A stretch of DNA of 64,000 bases, from the NCBI GenBank assembly GCA_047777415.1, contig JBKEEO010000002.1, positions 682,001 through 746,000 on the forward strand, in the 5' to 3' direction. This document shows, in pieces, positions 9,271 to 18,600 of the stretch. This stretch comes from Caproicibacter sp047777415. Lineage in GTDB: Bacteria > Bacillota > Clostridia > Oscillospirales > Acutalibacteraceae. Positions within the stretch are counted from its first letter, which is position 1; every line of letters starts with the position of its first letter. The position numbers and the translations under genes were made by a program. The notes beneath the pieces were generated by a model that did not search any database, was not told where the DNA came from, and worked only from the letters and a program-made list of their open reading frames with translations.

Positions 9271-9304
9271 AAGCACCGAGGCAAATGATATCGGTGCTTT
9301 TTTA
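9268..9304. terminator. Bidirectional intrinsic terminator
   Basis: AAGCACCGA (9271-9279) pairs with TCGGTGCTT (9291-9299), nine perfect pairs with an 11-base loop and flanking A/T runs on both sides, so it can stop transcripts from both strands. It served the pseudouridine synthase gene before the ISL3 insertion and ends the his operon on the minus strand. It abuts the hisE stop codon. Confidence 0.85.
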
Positions 9305-9631
9305 TTACGTATTTTTATCTACCTGATGAAATTTTTTTAGGTTTCCTGTTTTTTGACTTCGCTTGTTAAGCTCCGCTTCCACTTCTTCCGGAGAAATTCC
9401 CTCGTTTACCATCAAAACGGTCAAATGATACAGCAAATCCGATATTTCTGCAACCGTATCAGCATTTTTGCCATTCTTCGCAGCGATAATCACTTCACTG
9501 CATTCTTCTCCGCATTTTTTCAAAATTTTATCTAATCCCTGCTCAAACAGATAACAAGTATAGGAACCCTCGCGATGTTCGGATTTTCGGCTTAACACAG
9601 TCTGATACAAATTCCGCAGTACATCATTCAT
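9305..9631 (-). CDS. hisE: Phosphoribosyl-ATP diphosphatase (HisE)
   Basis: Removes pyrophosphate from phosphoribosyl-ATP, step two of histidine synthesis. All-alpha MazG-like fold with the motif KKCGEECSEVIIAAKN and the helix EISDLLYHLTVLM. I chose the ATG at 9631 (108 residues) with GGAGGGA nine bases upstream; it overlaps the hisI stop by eight bases. A longer reading to 9739 has no family similarity in its extra part. HisE and HisI are separate proteins here rather than a fused HisIE. Last gene of the operon. Confidence 0.95.
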   Translation of the reverse strand: MNDVLRNLYQTVLSRKSEHREGSYTCYLFEQGLDKILKKCGEECSEVIIAAKNGKNADTVAEISDLLYHLTVLMVNEGISPEEVEAELNKRSQKTGNLKKFHQVDKNT

Positions 9632-9983
9632 CGGTATCCCTCCAAATTTCATTAAAAAAACAACTATGTGAACCTGTATGACACGCCGCACCAGTTTGCC
9701 GGACAATAACGAGCAAAGTGTCGCTGTCACAGTCCCCAAAAATTCGTGTTACTTTCTGTACGTGGCCGGACGTTGCCCCTTTATTCCACAACTCTTTGCG
9801 CGACCGGCTGTAAAACCAAGTGTAACCTGTTTCCAGTGTCTTTCTCATAGATTCCCGATTCATATAGGCCAGCATTAAAACTTCGCCGGTCGATTCTTCT
9901 TGTATAATGGCCGGAAGTAGGTCTGCTTTTTGAAAAAAAGGTTCAATATCTTCATCACGGATTTTAGTTCCATGCAAATTCAT
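9624..9983 (-). CDS. hisI: Phosphoribosyl-AMP cyclohydrolase (HisI)
   Basis: Opens the adenine ring of phosphoribosyl-AMP, step three of histidine synthesis. The 119-residue protein has the family motifs MLAYMNRESMRKTLETG, the YSRSRKELWNKGATSGH segment, and the zinc/magnesium ligands in GDCDSDTLL and TGAACHTGSHSCF. The start overlaps the hisA stop as ATGA, and its end overlaps hisE by eight bases, so translation is coupled along the operon. Confidence 0.96.
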   Translation of the reverse strand: MNLHGTKIRDEDIEPFFQKADLLPAIIQEESTGEVLMLAYMNRESMRKTLETGYTWFYSRSRKELWNKGATSGHVQKVTRIFGDCDSDTLLVIVRQTGAACHTGSHSCFFNEIWRDTDE

Positions 9984-10720
9984 TCTGTTTTTAGATCCCC
10001 TTTCGTTTCACTGCAAAGAGCAATGGCTTCTTCCAGCCGAAGTGTTCCTGCGTAAAGTGATTTACCGCAAATTGCACCATACAGTCCTAAATTAGATAAG
10101 TCTGAAATATCTTGCAGGCTGCGAATCCCGCCGCTGGCTATAATTTGACAAGAAACACTTTGCTGAAGCTGTTCCAGCATGGTAAGATTCGGTCCGGACA
10201 GCATCCCGTCACGCGATATATCTGTAAAGATAATATACTTTACGCCTACCTGTTCCATTTTTTTTGCCATCGTAAGATAATCCACACTGGAAGTCTGAGT
10301 CCATCCCTGCTGTGCCACCATGCCATTACGCGCATCAATACCAACCGCAATTTTATCCCCGTATTTCTCTACGGCTTCTACAACCAGTTCCGGATGATTT
10401 ACCGCGGCCGTGCCTAGAATCACCCGGGAAATCCCATTTTGAAGATAAAAATCAATCGTAGAGATATCACGGATTCCGCCGCCAACTTCAAGTTTTAGGT
10501 CAGTTTTCCTTTGAATTTGAAACATCAAATCTGCATTCACAGGTTTGGCACTTTTCGCACCGTTTAAGTCGACAACATGCAGCCACTCGGCGCCTGCCTG
10601 CTGAAACGAATGCGCAGTCTCAACCGCATCCTCTGCAACACGATGTGCAGTACTATAATCGCCTTGAAACAAGCGCACACATTCCCCGTCTTTTAAATCG
10701 ATTGCCGGCAATAATACCAT
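9980..10720 (-). CDS. hisA: ProFAR isomerase (HisA)
   Basis: 1-(5-phosphoribosyl)-5-[(5-phosphoribosylamino)methylideneamino]imidazole-4-carboxamide isomerase, a (beta/alpha)8 barrel. The N-terminal half has LLPAIDLKDGECVRL with the catalytic aspartate and EVGGGIRD for phosphate binding; the C-terminal half has FTDISRDGMLSGPN with the second catalytic aspartate and IIASGGI. These distinguish HisA from the related HisF. I chose the ATG at 10720 with AGGAGGA upstream (246 residues). In this operon it follows hisB directly; the usual neighbours hisH and hisF are missing. Confidence 0.95.
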   Translation of the reverse strand: MVLLPAIDLKDGECVRLFQGDYSTAHRVAEDAVETAHSFQQAGAEWLHVVDLNGAKSAKPVNADLMFQIQRKTDLKLEVGGGIRDISTIDFYLQNGISRVILGTAAVNHPELVVEAVEKYGDKIAVGIDARNGMVAQQGWTQTSSVDYLTMAKKMEQVGVKYIIFTDISRDGMLSGPNLTMLEQLQQSVSCQIIASGGIRSLQDISDLSNLGLYGAICGKSLYAGTLRLEEAIALCSETKGDLKTE

Positions 10721-10736
10721 GGCATATCCTCCTGAC

Positions 10737-11312
10737 TTACAAACTTCCTTTTGTCGAAAGCGGCCCCTTTCCTGAAGGTGTGACAGCAAGGCGTAGAGCA
10801 TGCCCTAAAGCCTTAAAAACAGCTTCCGTCTGGTGATGAGCATTTGTTCCGTATTTGACCGACACATGAAGGGTAATTCCAGCGTTAAAGGCGAATGCCC
10901 TTAAAAATTCCTCCGTCAGACAGGAATCATAATCTCCTATTCTTTCCTGGCGGAAATCGGCATCAAAAACCAGAAATGGGCGCCCGCTGATATCAACTGC
11001 GGCAAAGGCCAGTGCTTCATCCATTGGCACATAAAAATTACCAAATCTTGCTATGGAGGAGCGATCGCCAACAGCCTGTGCGAATGCTTTTCCTAAAACA
11101 ATACCTGTATCTTCGACCGTATGATGTCCATCCACATGTAGGTCACCTGAAACGGAGACCTGCAGCCCGAATCCACCGTGAACCGCAAATGAATGAAGCA
11201 TGTGATCGAAAAAACCGATTCCTGTGGAAATCTCAACTAATCCGCCGTCTAAATTCAATTGCACAGAGCAATCCGTTTCCTTTGTCTTTCGTGTCTGATT
11301 GCCAACCCTCAC
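10737..11312 (-). CDS. hisB: Imidazoleglycerol-phosphate dehydratase (HisB)
   Basis: Dehydrates imidazole glycerol phosphate to imidazole acetol phosphate. The 191-residue monofunctional form has both metal-binding motifs: FFDHMLHSFAVHGGF with DLHVDGHHTVEDTGI in the first half, and LTEEFLRAFAFNAG with KYGTNAHHQTEAVFKALGHALR in the second. The start is GTG with GGGGGTG upstream. It is followed after 16 bases by hisA. Confidence 0.95.
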   Translation of the reverse strand: MRVGNQTRKTKETDCSVQLNLDGGLVEISTGIGFFDHMLHSFAVHGGFGLQVSVSGDLHVDGHHTVEDTGIVLGKAFAQAVGDRSSIARFGNFYVPMDEALAFAAVDISGRPFLVFDADFRQERIGDYDSCLTEEFLRAFAFNAGITLHVSVKYGTNAHHQTEAVFKALGHALRLAVTPSGKGPLSTKGSL

Positions 11313-11327
11313 CGTAACACCCCCAAG

Positions 11328-12377
11328 TTATAACGCAGCTTCAAAGTGGTTGAAAAATTCTATATTCTCTTCGGGGGTACCTGCGGTGATACGAAGATAG
11401 TCCCCCAAAAATCGGACGACAATCCCGGCTTTCAGAAGATTTTCAAACACACGTTTGCTGTCTTTGACGCGAACAAGCGTAAAATTAGTCACACTATCGT
11501 AAACCTTAATTTGATCTTTATGGTTATGTTCGAGTGAGCGCAGCATGGCAAAAAGCTCTCTTTGGGATTTCTTAATCTCTTTCAGCCCCGAATAAATCCA
11601 ATCTTTTTCCTGTAAGACAACGGATCCGATTTTCTGCGAACACGCATTGACGTTATATGGGGACTTGACTGCGCGAATTGCATTGGTCAGGGACGAATTA
11701 GCTACTGCAAATCCCAAACGCAGTGCTGCCATTCCGATGACTTTAGAGCAAGTACGGAGAATAATCAAATTCTCAAACTGGTCTGCTTCCTTTAACAAAG
11801 ATTGATCCCAAAAATCCATATATGCTTCATCCAAAACAACCAGTGCATCAACGGAGCGAACCAGTTTCCGTACTTCTTCTCTGGTCAGTCCCTTGCCTGT
11901 TGGATTGCAGGGATTAGAAAAAATCAAAGCTTTTACGTCATATTCTTTAATCAGAGAAATCAGTTCGTCCAAATCAACGGAAAAATCCGGCTTTTTCTGG
12001 TATTCAAGACATTTTACCTCATTTAAATGACCATAAAAGCGGTACATGGAAAAATCAGAAGAGAGAGTCATAATCGCCTCACCCTTCATGACAAAGGCAC
12101 CAAGAATCACAGAAATCAGTTCATCGGAACCATTCCCCGCAGTGACATTCGAGACGTCAATTCCATACAAATCTGCAAAACTGCGGCATAGTTCCTTTGC
12201 ATACGGATCCGGATAGCGATTAAAAACAACGTCTGCCGAAGCTTTTTTGATTTTGGCAATCATCTCGTCCGTAGGTTTGCGGAACGATTCATTTGCGTCA
12301 AGCCGAATGGGATAATTTCCTTGTATTGGCGTGTAGGGTTGCAAATCTCTGATTTTTGCGTTTAAACTATAAGCCAT
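11328..12377 (-). CDS. hisC: Histidinol-phosphate aminotransferase (HisC)
   Basis: PLP-dependent fold-type I transaminase, 349 residues. NGSDELI binds the cofactor phosphate region, FSNPCNPTGKGL and VVLDEAYMDF are the standard substrate and cofactor contacts, and the lysine in RTCSKVIGMAALRLGFA is the Schiff-base residue. The C-terminal arginine region LGDYLRITAGTPEENI is present. Its start overlaps the hisD stop by 11 bases. Confidence 0.94.
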   Translation of the reverse strand: MAYSLNAKIRDLQPYTPIQGNYPIRLDANESFRKPTDEMIAKIKKASADVVFNRYPDPYAKELCRSFADLYGIDVSNVTAGNGSDELISVILGAFVMKGEAIMTLSSDFSMYRFYGHLNEVKCLEYQKKPDFSVDLDELISLIKEYDVKALIFSNPCNPTGKGLTREEVRKLVRSVDALVVLDEAYMDFWDQSLLKEADQFENLIILRTCSKVIGMAALRLGFAVANSSLTNAIRAVKSPYNVNACSQKIGSVVLQEKDWIYSGLKEIKKSQRELFAMLRSLEHNHKDQIKVYDSVTNFTLVRVKDSKRVFENLLKAGIVVRFLGDYLRITAGTPEENIEFFNHFEAAL

Positions 12378-13662
12378 TTTGATTCCTCACCCTAATTGAA
12401 TTTGCATGTGCTGTCAAGCCTTCTGCCTCGGCAAGTGCTATAATTTCGTTTGCCACCGGGTTTAGTGCCGTTTTCGTGTAGTAGAGAAAACTGGATTTTT
12501 TGATAAAACTGTCCACTGAAAGCGGGGAGAAAAAGCGTGCAGTTCCGCTTGTTGGCAGTACATGATTCGGTCCCGCAAAATAATCTCCAAGTGGCTCCGG
12601 GGAATATTCGCCTAAAAATACCGAACCGGCATTGTCTATCCTGCCCAAGTATTCCATAGGCTTTGATACGCAAAGTTCCAGATGTTCCGGGGCAAGTTCA
12701 TTTGCAAATGCCACGGCGTTCTCCATATTTTTGCAAACCACGACAGCACCGAAGGTTTGCAGTGACTCTTCGATGATTTCACGGCGGGAAAGAGTCTGAA
12801 TCTGACGTGCTATTTCATCAAGCGTTTGCTCAGCAATTTTTCGAGAAGTTGTCAAAAGAATCGAAGATGCAAGGACATCATGTTCGGCTTGGGACATTAA
12901 ATCTGCGGCCAAAAAAGCAGGGTTAGCGGTTTCATCCGCTAAAATCAGGATTTCGCTTGGCCCTGCTACCATATCGATTCCAACTGTACCGTAAAGCTGT
13001 TTTTTTGCGGTAGCCACATAGATATTGCCCGGCCCTACAATCTTGTCTACCATCGGAATGGAATCTGTTCCGAATGCCAGCGCGGCAATTGCTTGCGCGC
13101 CGCCAACTTGAAACACCCTGTCCACCCCGGCGATATATGCGGCTGCAAGAATGTTTGGATTCGGTTTTCCGTTTTTGCCCGGCGGGGTTGTCATGACAAT
13201 TTCTTTCACACCGGCAATTTTAGCCGGGATGGCATTCATCAGCACAGAGGATGGATAAGCCGCCGTACCTCCGGGAACATAAATTCCCACGCGGGCAAGC
13301 GCACGAACTCGTTGCCCCATCATCACACCGTCCGGGCGTGTTGTAAACCAGCTTTGTTGTTTCTGTCGATTGTGAAAATCCCTTATGTTTTCCGCTGCAC
13401 GCTTTAGTGCGTTTAAAAATGTACTGTTACAGGACAGTGCCGCTTGCTTTAGCTCATCGCTGCCAATTTCCATTGGCTCAGGCAAAGCACCGTCAAATTT
13501 TAAGGTGTATTCGCGAACAGCTGCATCACCGGATACACGAACATCCTCAATAATCTGTGCAACCGCATGTTCAATTTCCGGATTTGATTTTTGGCTGCGT
13601 CTTTTGAGCTGTAAAATTAACTGCTTTCCAAAAGTTCCGTCATCTTCCAAAATCTTCAGCAC
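12367..13662 (-). CDS. hisD: Histidinol dehydrogenase (HisD)
   Basis: Zinc-dependent NAD enzyme making histidine from histidinol, 431 residues. It contains YVPGGTAAYPSSVLMNAIPAK, the signature DMVAGPSEILILADETANP near residue 235, DLMSQAEHD with metal ligands, and the C-terminal PEHLELC segment. The start is GTG with GGAGGAGG upstream and overlaps the hisG stop by seven bases. Confidence 0.96.
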   Translation of the reverse strand: MLKILEDDGTFGKQLILQLKRRSQKSNPEIEHAVAQIIEDVRVSGDAAVREYTLKFDGALPEPMEIGSDELKQAALSCNSTFLNALKRAAENIRDFHNRQKQQSWFTTRPDGVMMGQRVRALARVGIYVPGGTAAYPSSVLMNAIPAKIAGVKEIVMTTPPGKNGKPNPNILAAAYIAGVDRVFQVGGAQAIAALAFGTDSIPMVDKIVGPGNIYVATAKKQLYGTVGIDMVAGPSEILILADETANPAFLAADLMSQAEHDVLASSILLTTSRKIAEQTLDEIARQIQTLSRREIIEESLQTFGAVVVCKNMENAVAFANELAPEHLELCVSKPMEYLGRIDNAGSVFLGEYSPEPLGDYFAGPNHVLPTSGTARFFSPLSVDSFIKKSSFLYYTKTALNPVANEIIALAEAEGLTAHANSIRVRNQNGL

Positions 13663-14318
13663 GCCTTTTCCTCCTCCCCGCCTTTTGCAGACTTATTAAT
13701 GAATTTCTCCATACGGTCTGTTAATAGTTCAATTTCCGACTTTCGCAGTTTCATACTGGCTGCGTTTACAATCAGCCGTGCGGAAACACCACAGATAGTT
13801 TCTATAACCTTGAGTCCATTTTCTTTTAATGTGGTACCCGTTTCAACAATGTCTACAATCGCGTCGGAGAGGCCAAGCAGGGGCGCCAGTTCAACAGAAC
13901 CCTCAATTTTAATAATTCGGACATCCATTGCTTTACGATCAAAATAACTGCGAGCAACCCTGGGATATTTGGTTGCAATCGTTTTAGCTGAGTAACCGCT
14001 GAAAAAATTAGTTCCATTGGGCCCGGCCAATGCAAATCGACATTTACCAAAACCGAGGTCAAGCACTTCGTAAAAGCTTCCGCCTTTTTCCAGAATAGTA
14101 TCTTTGCCCACCACTCCGAGATCACAGACACCGTATTCCACATACGTAATCACATCAGCCGCTTTTGCGAGAACGACTTCCAGTCCGTCGTTAACAGGCA
14201 AAATCAATTTTCTGCCCTTGTTACGCACTGCCGAACAGTCATAACCAATCTGCTCAAATAAATTCACTGTGCTATCTTCAAGCCTGCCCTTTGTAAGGGC
14301 AATTCTTAATGGTTTCAT
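13656..14318 (-). CDS. hisG: ATP phosphoribosyltransferase, short form (HisG)
   Basis: First committed step of histidine synthesis: ATP plus PRPP to phosphoribosyl-ATP. At 220 residues it lacks the C-terminal regulatory domain of long HisG and so needs HisZ, encoded just upstream. Visible motifs are LRIALTKGRLEDSTVNLFEQ at the N-terminus, the YVEYGVCDLGVVGKD segment, and the PRPP loop IVDIVETGTTLKENGL. Its stop overlaps hisD. Confidence 0.95.
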   Translation of the reverse strand: MKPLRIALTKGRLEDSTVNLFEQIGYDCSAVRNKGRKLILPVNDGLEVVLAKAADVITYVEYGVCDLGVVGKDTILEKGGSFYEVLDLGFGKCRFALAGPNGTNFFSGYSAKTIATKYPRVARSYFDRKAMDVRIIKIEGSVELAPLLGLSDAIVDIVETGTTLKENGLKVIETICGVSARLIVNAASMKLRKSEIELLTDRMEKFINKSAKGGEEEKAC

Positions 14319-14329
14319 TTTTACCAGCC

Positions 14330-15526
14330 TTATATCAGATTTATTGTTTTCACGGTTTCACCCACGAAATCAACTCGTTTAATGCCGCTTGACTGCGCAT
14401 AAGCGACCGCTTCATCCTGCGTTGAAAATACGCTGGTTTCACACCGCAGACCTTTCGCAATCAAATCGGCAGCATATTCGAGCGCTTTAACTTCGTAATT
14501 AGTTTCACCGTGAACCAAAATATCCATTGGAAGAACCGGACATACATTTCCGCGGTCAATCAGTGCTTTCGCAATTGCGTCCACATTGACTGCAAATCCG
14601 ATTGCCGGCATGGGCTGCCCAAAATGCCCCAGCAAATTATCATAACGGCCGCCCAGCAATACCGCATCTCCAATTTCTTCCACATACGCGCTGAACACAA
14701 TGCCCGTATAATAATCATTACGTTGAACCAATCCCAAATCAATCATCAGCTGTCCGCTTTGCTCCAGTTGGGAAAGTGAGCGAAAAATTTTTTGCAAATA
14801 GTCAAGCGTCGCGGAAAGTTGCGCATCTCCTCGCAGAAGTGATGCACGTTCAAACACTTCTTCCCCTCCGAAGAGTCTTGGCAGCTCCCGCAGGGTACGG
14901 ATATGATCATTTTCCTCAAAGCTGTCTAACAGCTCATGCAAACGTGCATAATTTTTCGTTTCTATCGCCGTTCGAATATCTTCTCTCAGATCTTCATCTG
15001 CGGGTACGTGTTCCATCAGAGAGCGGAAAAAATCCGCATGCCCTATTTCCAGCCGATATCCCGGAACACATTTTCCCAGAGCTTCCACCGCCGTAGAAAT
15101 CACGTCCAAATCAGCGCGTATTCCCCCGGCGCCCAAAAGCTCAATCCCGGTCTGCACGGATTCATCGCTTCGACCGGTTAAACCCGGATTGTTTCTGTAG
15201 ATAGGCTGCGTGTAATACAGTCGAATCGGTCTTGGAAGATTCTGAAGACGTGTTGCTGTCAATCGCGCAATCGGAAGCGTTGAATCCGGGCGCATCACAA
15301 TCAGCCTGCCGCGTTTATCCGTCATCTTGTACATGACTTCCTGAGATATCCCGGAAAAATCAGGGTCAAACACATCATAGAATTCCAGTCCAGGAGTAAC
15401 TACTTCATGAAAGCCATGGGAAGAAAAGACATCGCTGATTGTTTTTTCAATATATCGTCTGGTCAGGCATTCTTCAAACAAAAAGTCTTTTGTGCCTTCG
15501 GGTGTAATTCGATTGTTTTTCTTCAT
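14330..15526 (-). CDS. hisZ: ATP phosphoribosyltransferase regulatory subunit (HisZ)
   Basis: Catalytically inactive paralogue of histidyl-tRNA synthetase that activates short HisG and mediates histidine feedback. At 398 residues it has class II synthetase-like motifs (FYDVFDPDFSG, VMRPDSTLPIARLTA, a GGRYDNLLGHFG motif near 300). Position directly before hisG and as first gene of the his operon argues for HisZ and against HisS. The start ATG follows AAGGAGCGG. Confidence 0.93.
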   Translation of the reverse strand: MKKNNRITPEGTKDFLFEECLTRRYIEKTISDVFSSHGFHEVVTPGLEFYDVFDPDFSGISQEVMYKMTDKRGRLIVMRPDSTLPIARLTATRLQNLPRPIRLYYTQPIYRNNPGLTGRSDESVQTGIELLGAGGIRADLDVISTAVEALGKCVPGYRLEIGHADFFRSLMEHVPADEDLREDIRTAIETKNYARLHELLDSFEENDHIRTLRELPRLFGGEEVFERASLLRGDAQLSATLDYLQKIFRSLSQLEQSGQLMIDLGLVQRNDYYTGIVFSAYVEEIGDAVLLGGRYDNLLGHFGQPMPAIGFAVNVDAIAKALIDRGNVCPVLPMDILVHGETNYEVKALEYAADLIAKGLRCETSVFSTQDEAVAYAQSSGIKRVDFVGETVKTINLI

Positions 15527-15572
15527 GAATGCCGCTCCTTAGTTATTTTGCAGCGCGCTTTATCGTGCTAAC

Positions 15573-15601
15573 ATGATATCATACTAAAATATTCTTGTCA
15601 A
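15573..15601 (-). promoter_or_regulatory. Promoter of the his operon
   Basis: TTGACA at 15596-15601 and TATCAT at 15573-15578 with a 17-base spacer. The -35 is perfect and abuts the polC stop codon. Only about 45 bases separate the -10 from the hisZ start, which leaves no room for a T-box or a leader-peptide attenuator. Confidence 0.8.
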
Positions 15602-18600
15602 CTAAAACAGGGAAATCTGACTGCTTTTTGGAAGATCTTTTAATACGCCTGCAGCCTCCATTGTCTCAATGACAGATTTGGAAACCTTAGCCCTCGCCTG
15701 TAAATCATCCACAGAGATATATGGTCCCTTTTTCCCGGCCTCCGCCAAGCTTTTCGCCGCTGCCTCTCCCACTCCGGAGAGGGACAGAAACGGGAGTCGA
15801 ATCTTGTTGTCTTCCACCAAAAACTTTTTTGCGTCGGATTTATAAAGGTCAACCGGAAGAACTTCAATGCCCCTTGCAAGCATTTCGTTGACAATCTGAA
15901 GTGTAGCGTAGGCGGCTTCTTCTTTTGCGGTAGCCTCTTTGCCCTTCATGACAATTTCATTCATTTTGCGCCGGACTGCATCCCTGCCCTGCATAACGAG
16001 CGCACCGTCAAAATCCTCACCGCGTACGGTAAAATATGCGGCGTAATATTCCACAGGGCGATGGACTTTATACCAACCAAGACGAAGCGTAGAAATCATA
16101 TAGGCCGCGGCATGCGCTTTTGGGAACATATATTTAATCTTCATGCAGGAATCAATGTACCACTGAGGTACACCGTGCTCCTTCATCGCTTGGATGTAAT
16201 CTTCCGTGAGCAATTTTGGCGCCTTACCTTTTCGCGTAATTTCCATAATCTTAAACGCCATTTTGGGTTCTAAACCTTTGTGAAGCAGATAAGTCATGAT
16301 ACTGTCACGCGTACCGATTACTTCGGAAATTGTACAAGTTCCGTTTTTAATCAGTTCCTGTGCATTGCCAAGCCAGACATCCGTACCGTGGGACAAACCG
16401 GAAATCTGCAAGAGGTCTGAAAATGTTTTGGGTTTCGATTCAACCAACATCTGACGGACAAAACTGGTACCTACCTCCGGCAGAGAAAAAGTTCCGGTTT
16501 CTGAATCAATATCTTCCGGCTTTACTCCAAGTGCCTCTGTGGAAGTAAACAGGGACATCACCTGCGGATCACTCATGGAAACGTTCATCACCGGAATACC
16601 GGTGTAGTCTTCCAAATAGCGGTATATGGTTGGAACATCGTGTCCCAGCTCATCCAGCTTGCAGATGGTGTCATGGATGGAATGAAAGTCGAAATGCGTT
16701 GTGATGCTGTCTGAATTCTGGTCATTAGCCGGGCGCTGTACGGGACAGAAATCATAAATTTCCTTTCCTTCCGGCACAACAACCATTCCGCCGGGGTGCT
16801 GTCCCGTTGTTCGTTTGACACCGGTGCAGCCTGCCGCAAGGCGGAGTTCTTCTGCACGGTGCAGTACAATTCCTTTTTCCTCTTCATACTTTTTGACGAA
16901 ACCAAGCGCCGTTTTATCGGCGACTGTGGAAATAGTGCCGGCTTTAAACACGTGATCCTTACCAAAAAGTTTTTCCGTGTAGCGGTGAGCACTGGATTGG
17001 TATTCTCCGGAAAAGTTGAGGTCAATATCAGGTGTTTTGTCCCCATCGAAACCGAGAAAGGTTTCAAATGGTATCGTATGTCCGTCCCGATTGTATTCTG
17101 CCCCACATATGGGACATTTTTTCGGCGGAAGGTCAAATCCACTGCCAACGCTGCCGTCTGTAATAAATTCACTGTGTTTGCAGTTTGGGCAAACATAGTG
17201 CGGTTCCAGCGGATTTACTTCTGAAATACCCGCAAGGTTTGCGACAAAGGACGAACCAACCGAACCACGCGAACCGACCAAATAGCCATGTGCGACGGAA
17301 TCGGCAACCAATTTTTGCGCAATCATATATAGAACGGAAAAACCATGTTTTGTAATGGAGCCTAGTTCCCTCTCCAATCGGTTTTTAACCAATTCCGGCA
17401 GCGGGTCGCCGTAAATTTCTTTTGCACGCGTCCAAGTGATATTGGTAAGCTGTTCTTCCGCCCCCTCAATAAACGGAGGAAATGTCCCTTCCGGAATTGG
17501 ACGGATTTCTTCCACCATATCGGCAATCCGATTCGGATTCGTAACGACAACTTCATAGGCTTTTTCCTTGCCCAAATATTCGAATTCTTTCAGCATCTCC
17601 GGTGTTGTTCTAAAATACAGCGGAGCCTGCTCATCAGCGTCTTTAAATCCCAGACTGTGCATTAATATTTTGCGGTATTCCGCATCCTTCGGATCCATAA
17701 AATGAACATCGCAGGTTGCAACAACGGGCAAGTTGAGCTTTTCACCCAGTTTTACCACAGTACGATTAAATTCTCTGATTTTTTCTTCATCCGGCACCAT
17801 GCCTTCACGCACCATGAAGCGGTTATTTCCAACTGGCTGAATTTCCAAATAATCATAGAATGAGGCGATTTCACAAAGTGTCGTCCAAGGCTGCGCGCTA
17901 GTAATAGCCCTGTAAAGTTCTCCCGCTTCACAAGCACTGCCCACCAGAATTCCTTCTCGATGTTTTATTAATTCTGATTTTGGAATGCGAGGATTTCGGT
18001 AAAAATAATCCAAATGGGATTTTGAAATGAGCTTATACAGATTTTTCAGACCAATTTGATTTTTTGCAATCAATATCATGTGGTAGGACTTCATCTTTTT
18101 GATATCGCCGCCGGCTAGGCTGCTATTGATATCCTGCACAGTTTTTGCACCGGTATCCTCAATCAGGCGCTGAATCAGCCGTAAAAATATCTGGCCAAGA
18201 ACTGCGGCGTCGTCACAAGCGCGATGATGCTGGAACGGGTCAAGTTTTAAATATTTTGCTACCGTATCCAACTTTGCGTTTTTTATGCCTTTTAAAAGCG
18301 ACCGACACATTGGAACGGTATCTATGTAAGTATTCGAAAATTCAAAGCCGCATCGTTCGGAGGCTACACGAATAAACGAAGTATCAAAATCAGCATTGTG
18401 GGCGATTAAAACCGCATCTTTGCCGCAGAACTGAAAAAAACGTTCCAGGGCCTCTTTCTCAGAAGGAGCGTCCTTCACCATTTCGTCCGTGATTCCAGTC
18501 AGTTCTGTAATTTTAGCTGGAATACTGCGTTCCGGATTGACAAAGGTATCAAAAGAATCCTTCACTTCTCCGTTCACAATTCGCACCGCACCGATTTCCG

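Noticed and set aside
10721..10736. Remnant of hisH or hisF between hisB and hisA
   Set aside because: The gap is 16 bases and holds only the hisA ribosome binding site.
15527..15601. T-box or leader-peptide attenuator for the his operon
   Set aside because: Only about 45 bases lie between -10 and the hisZ start and no specifier or terminator structure is seen.
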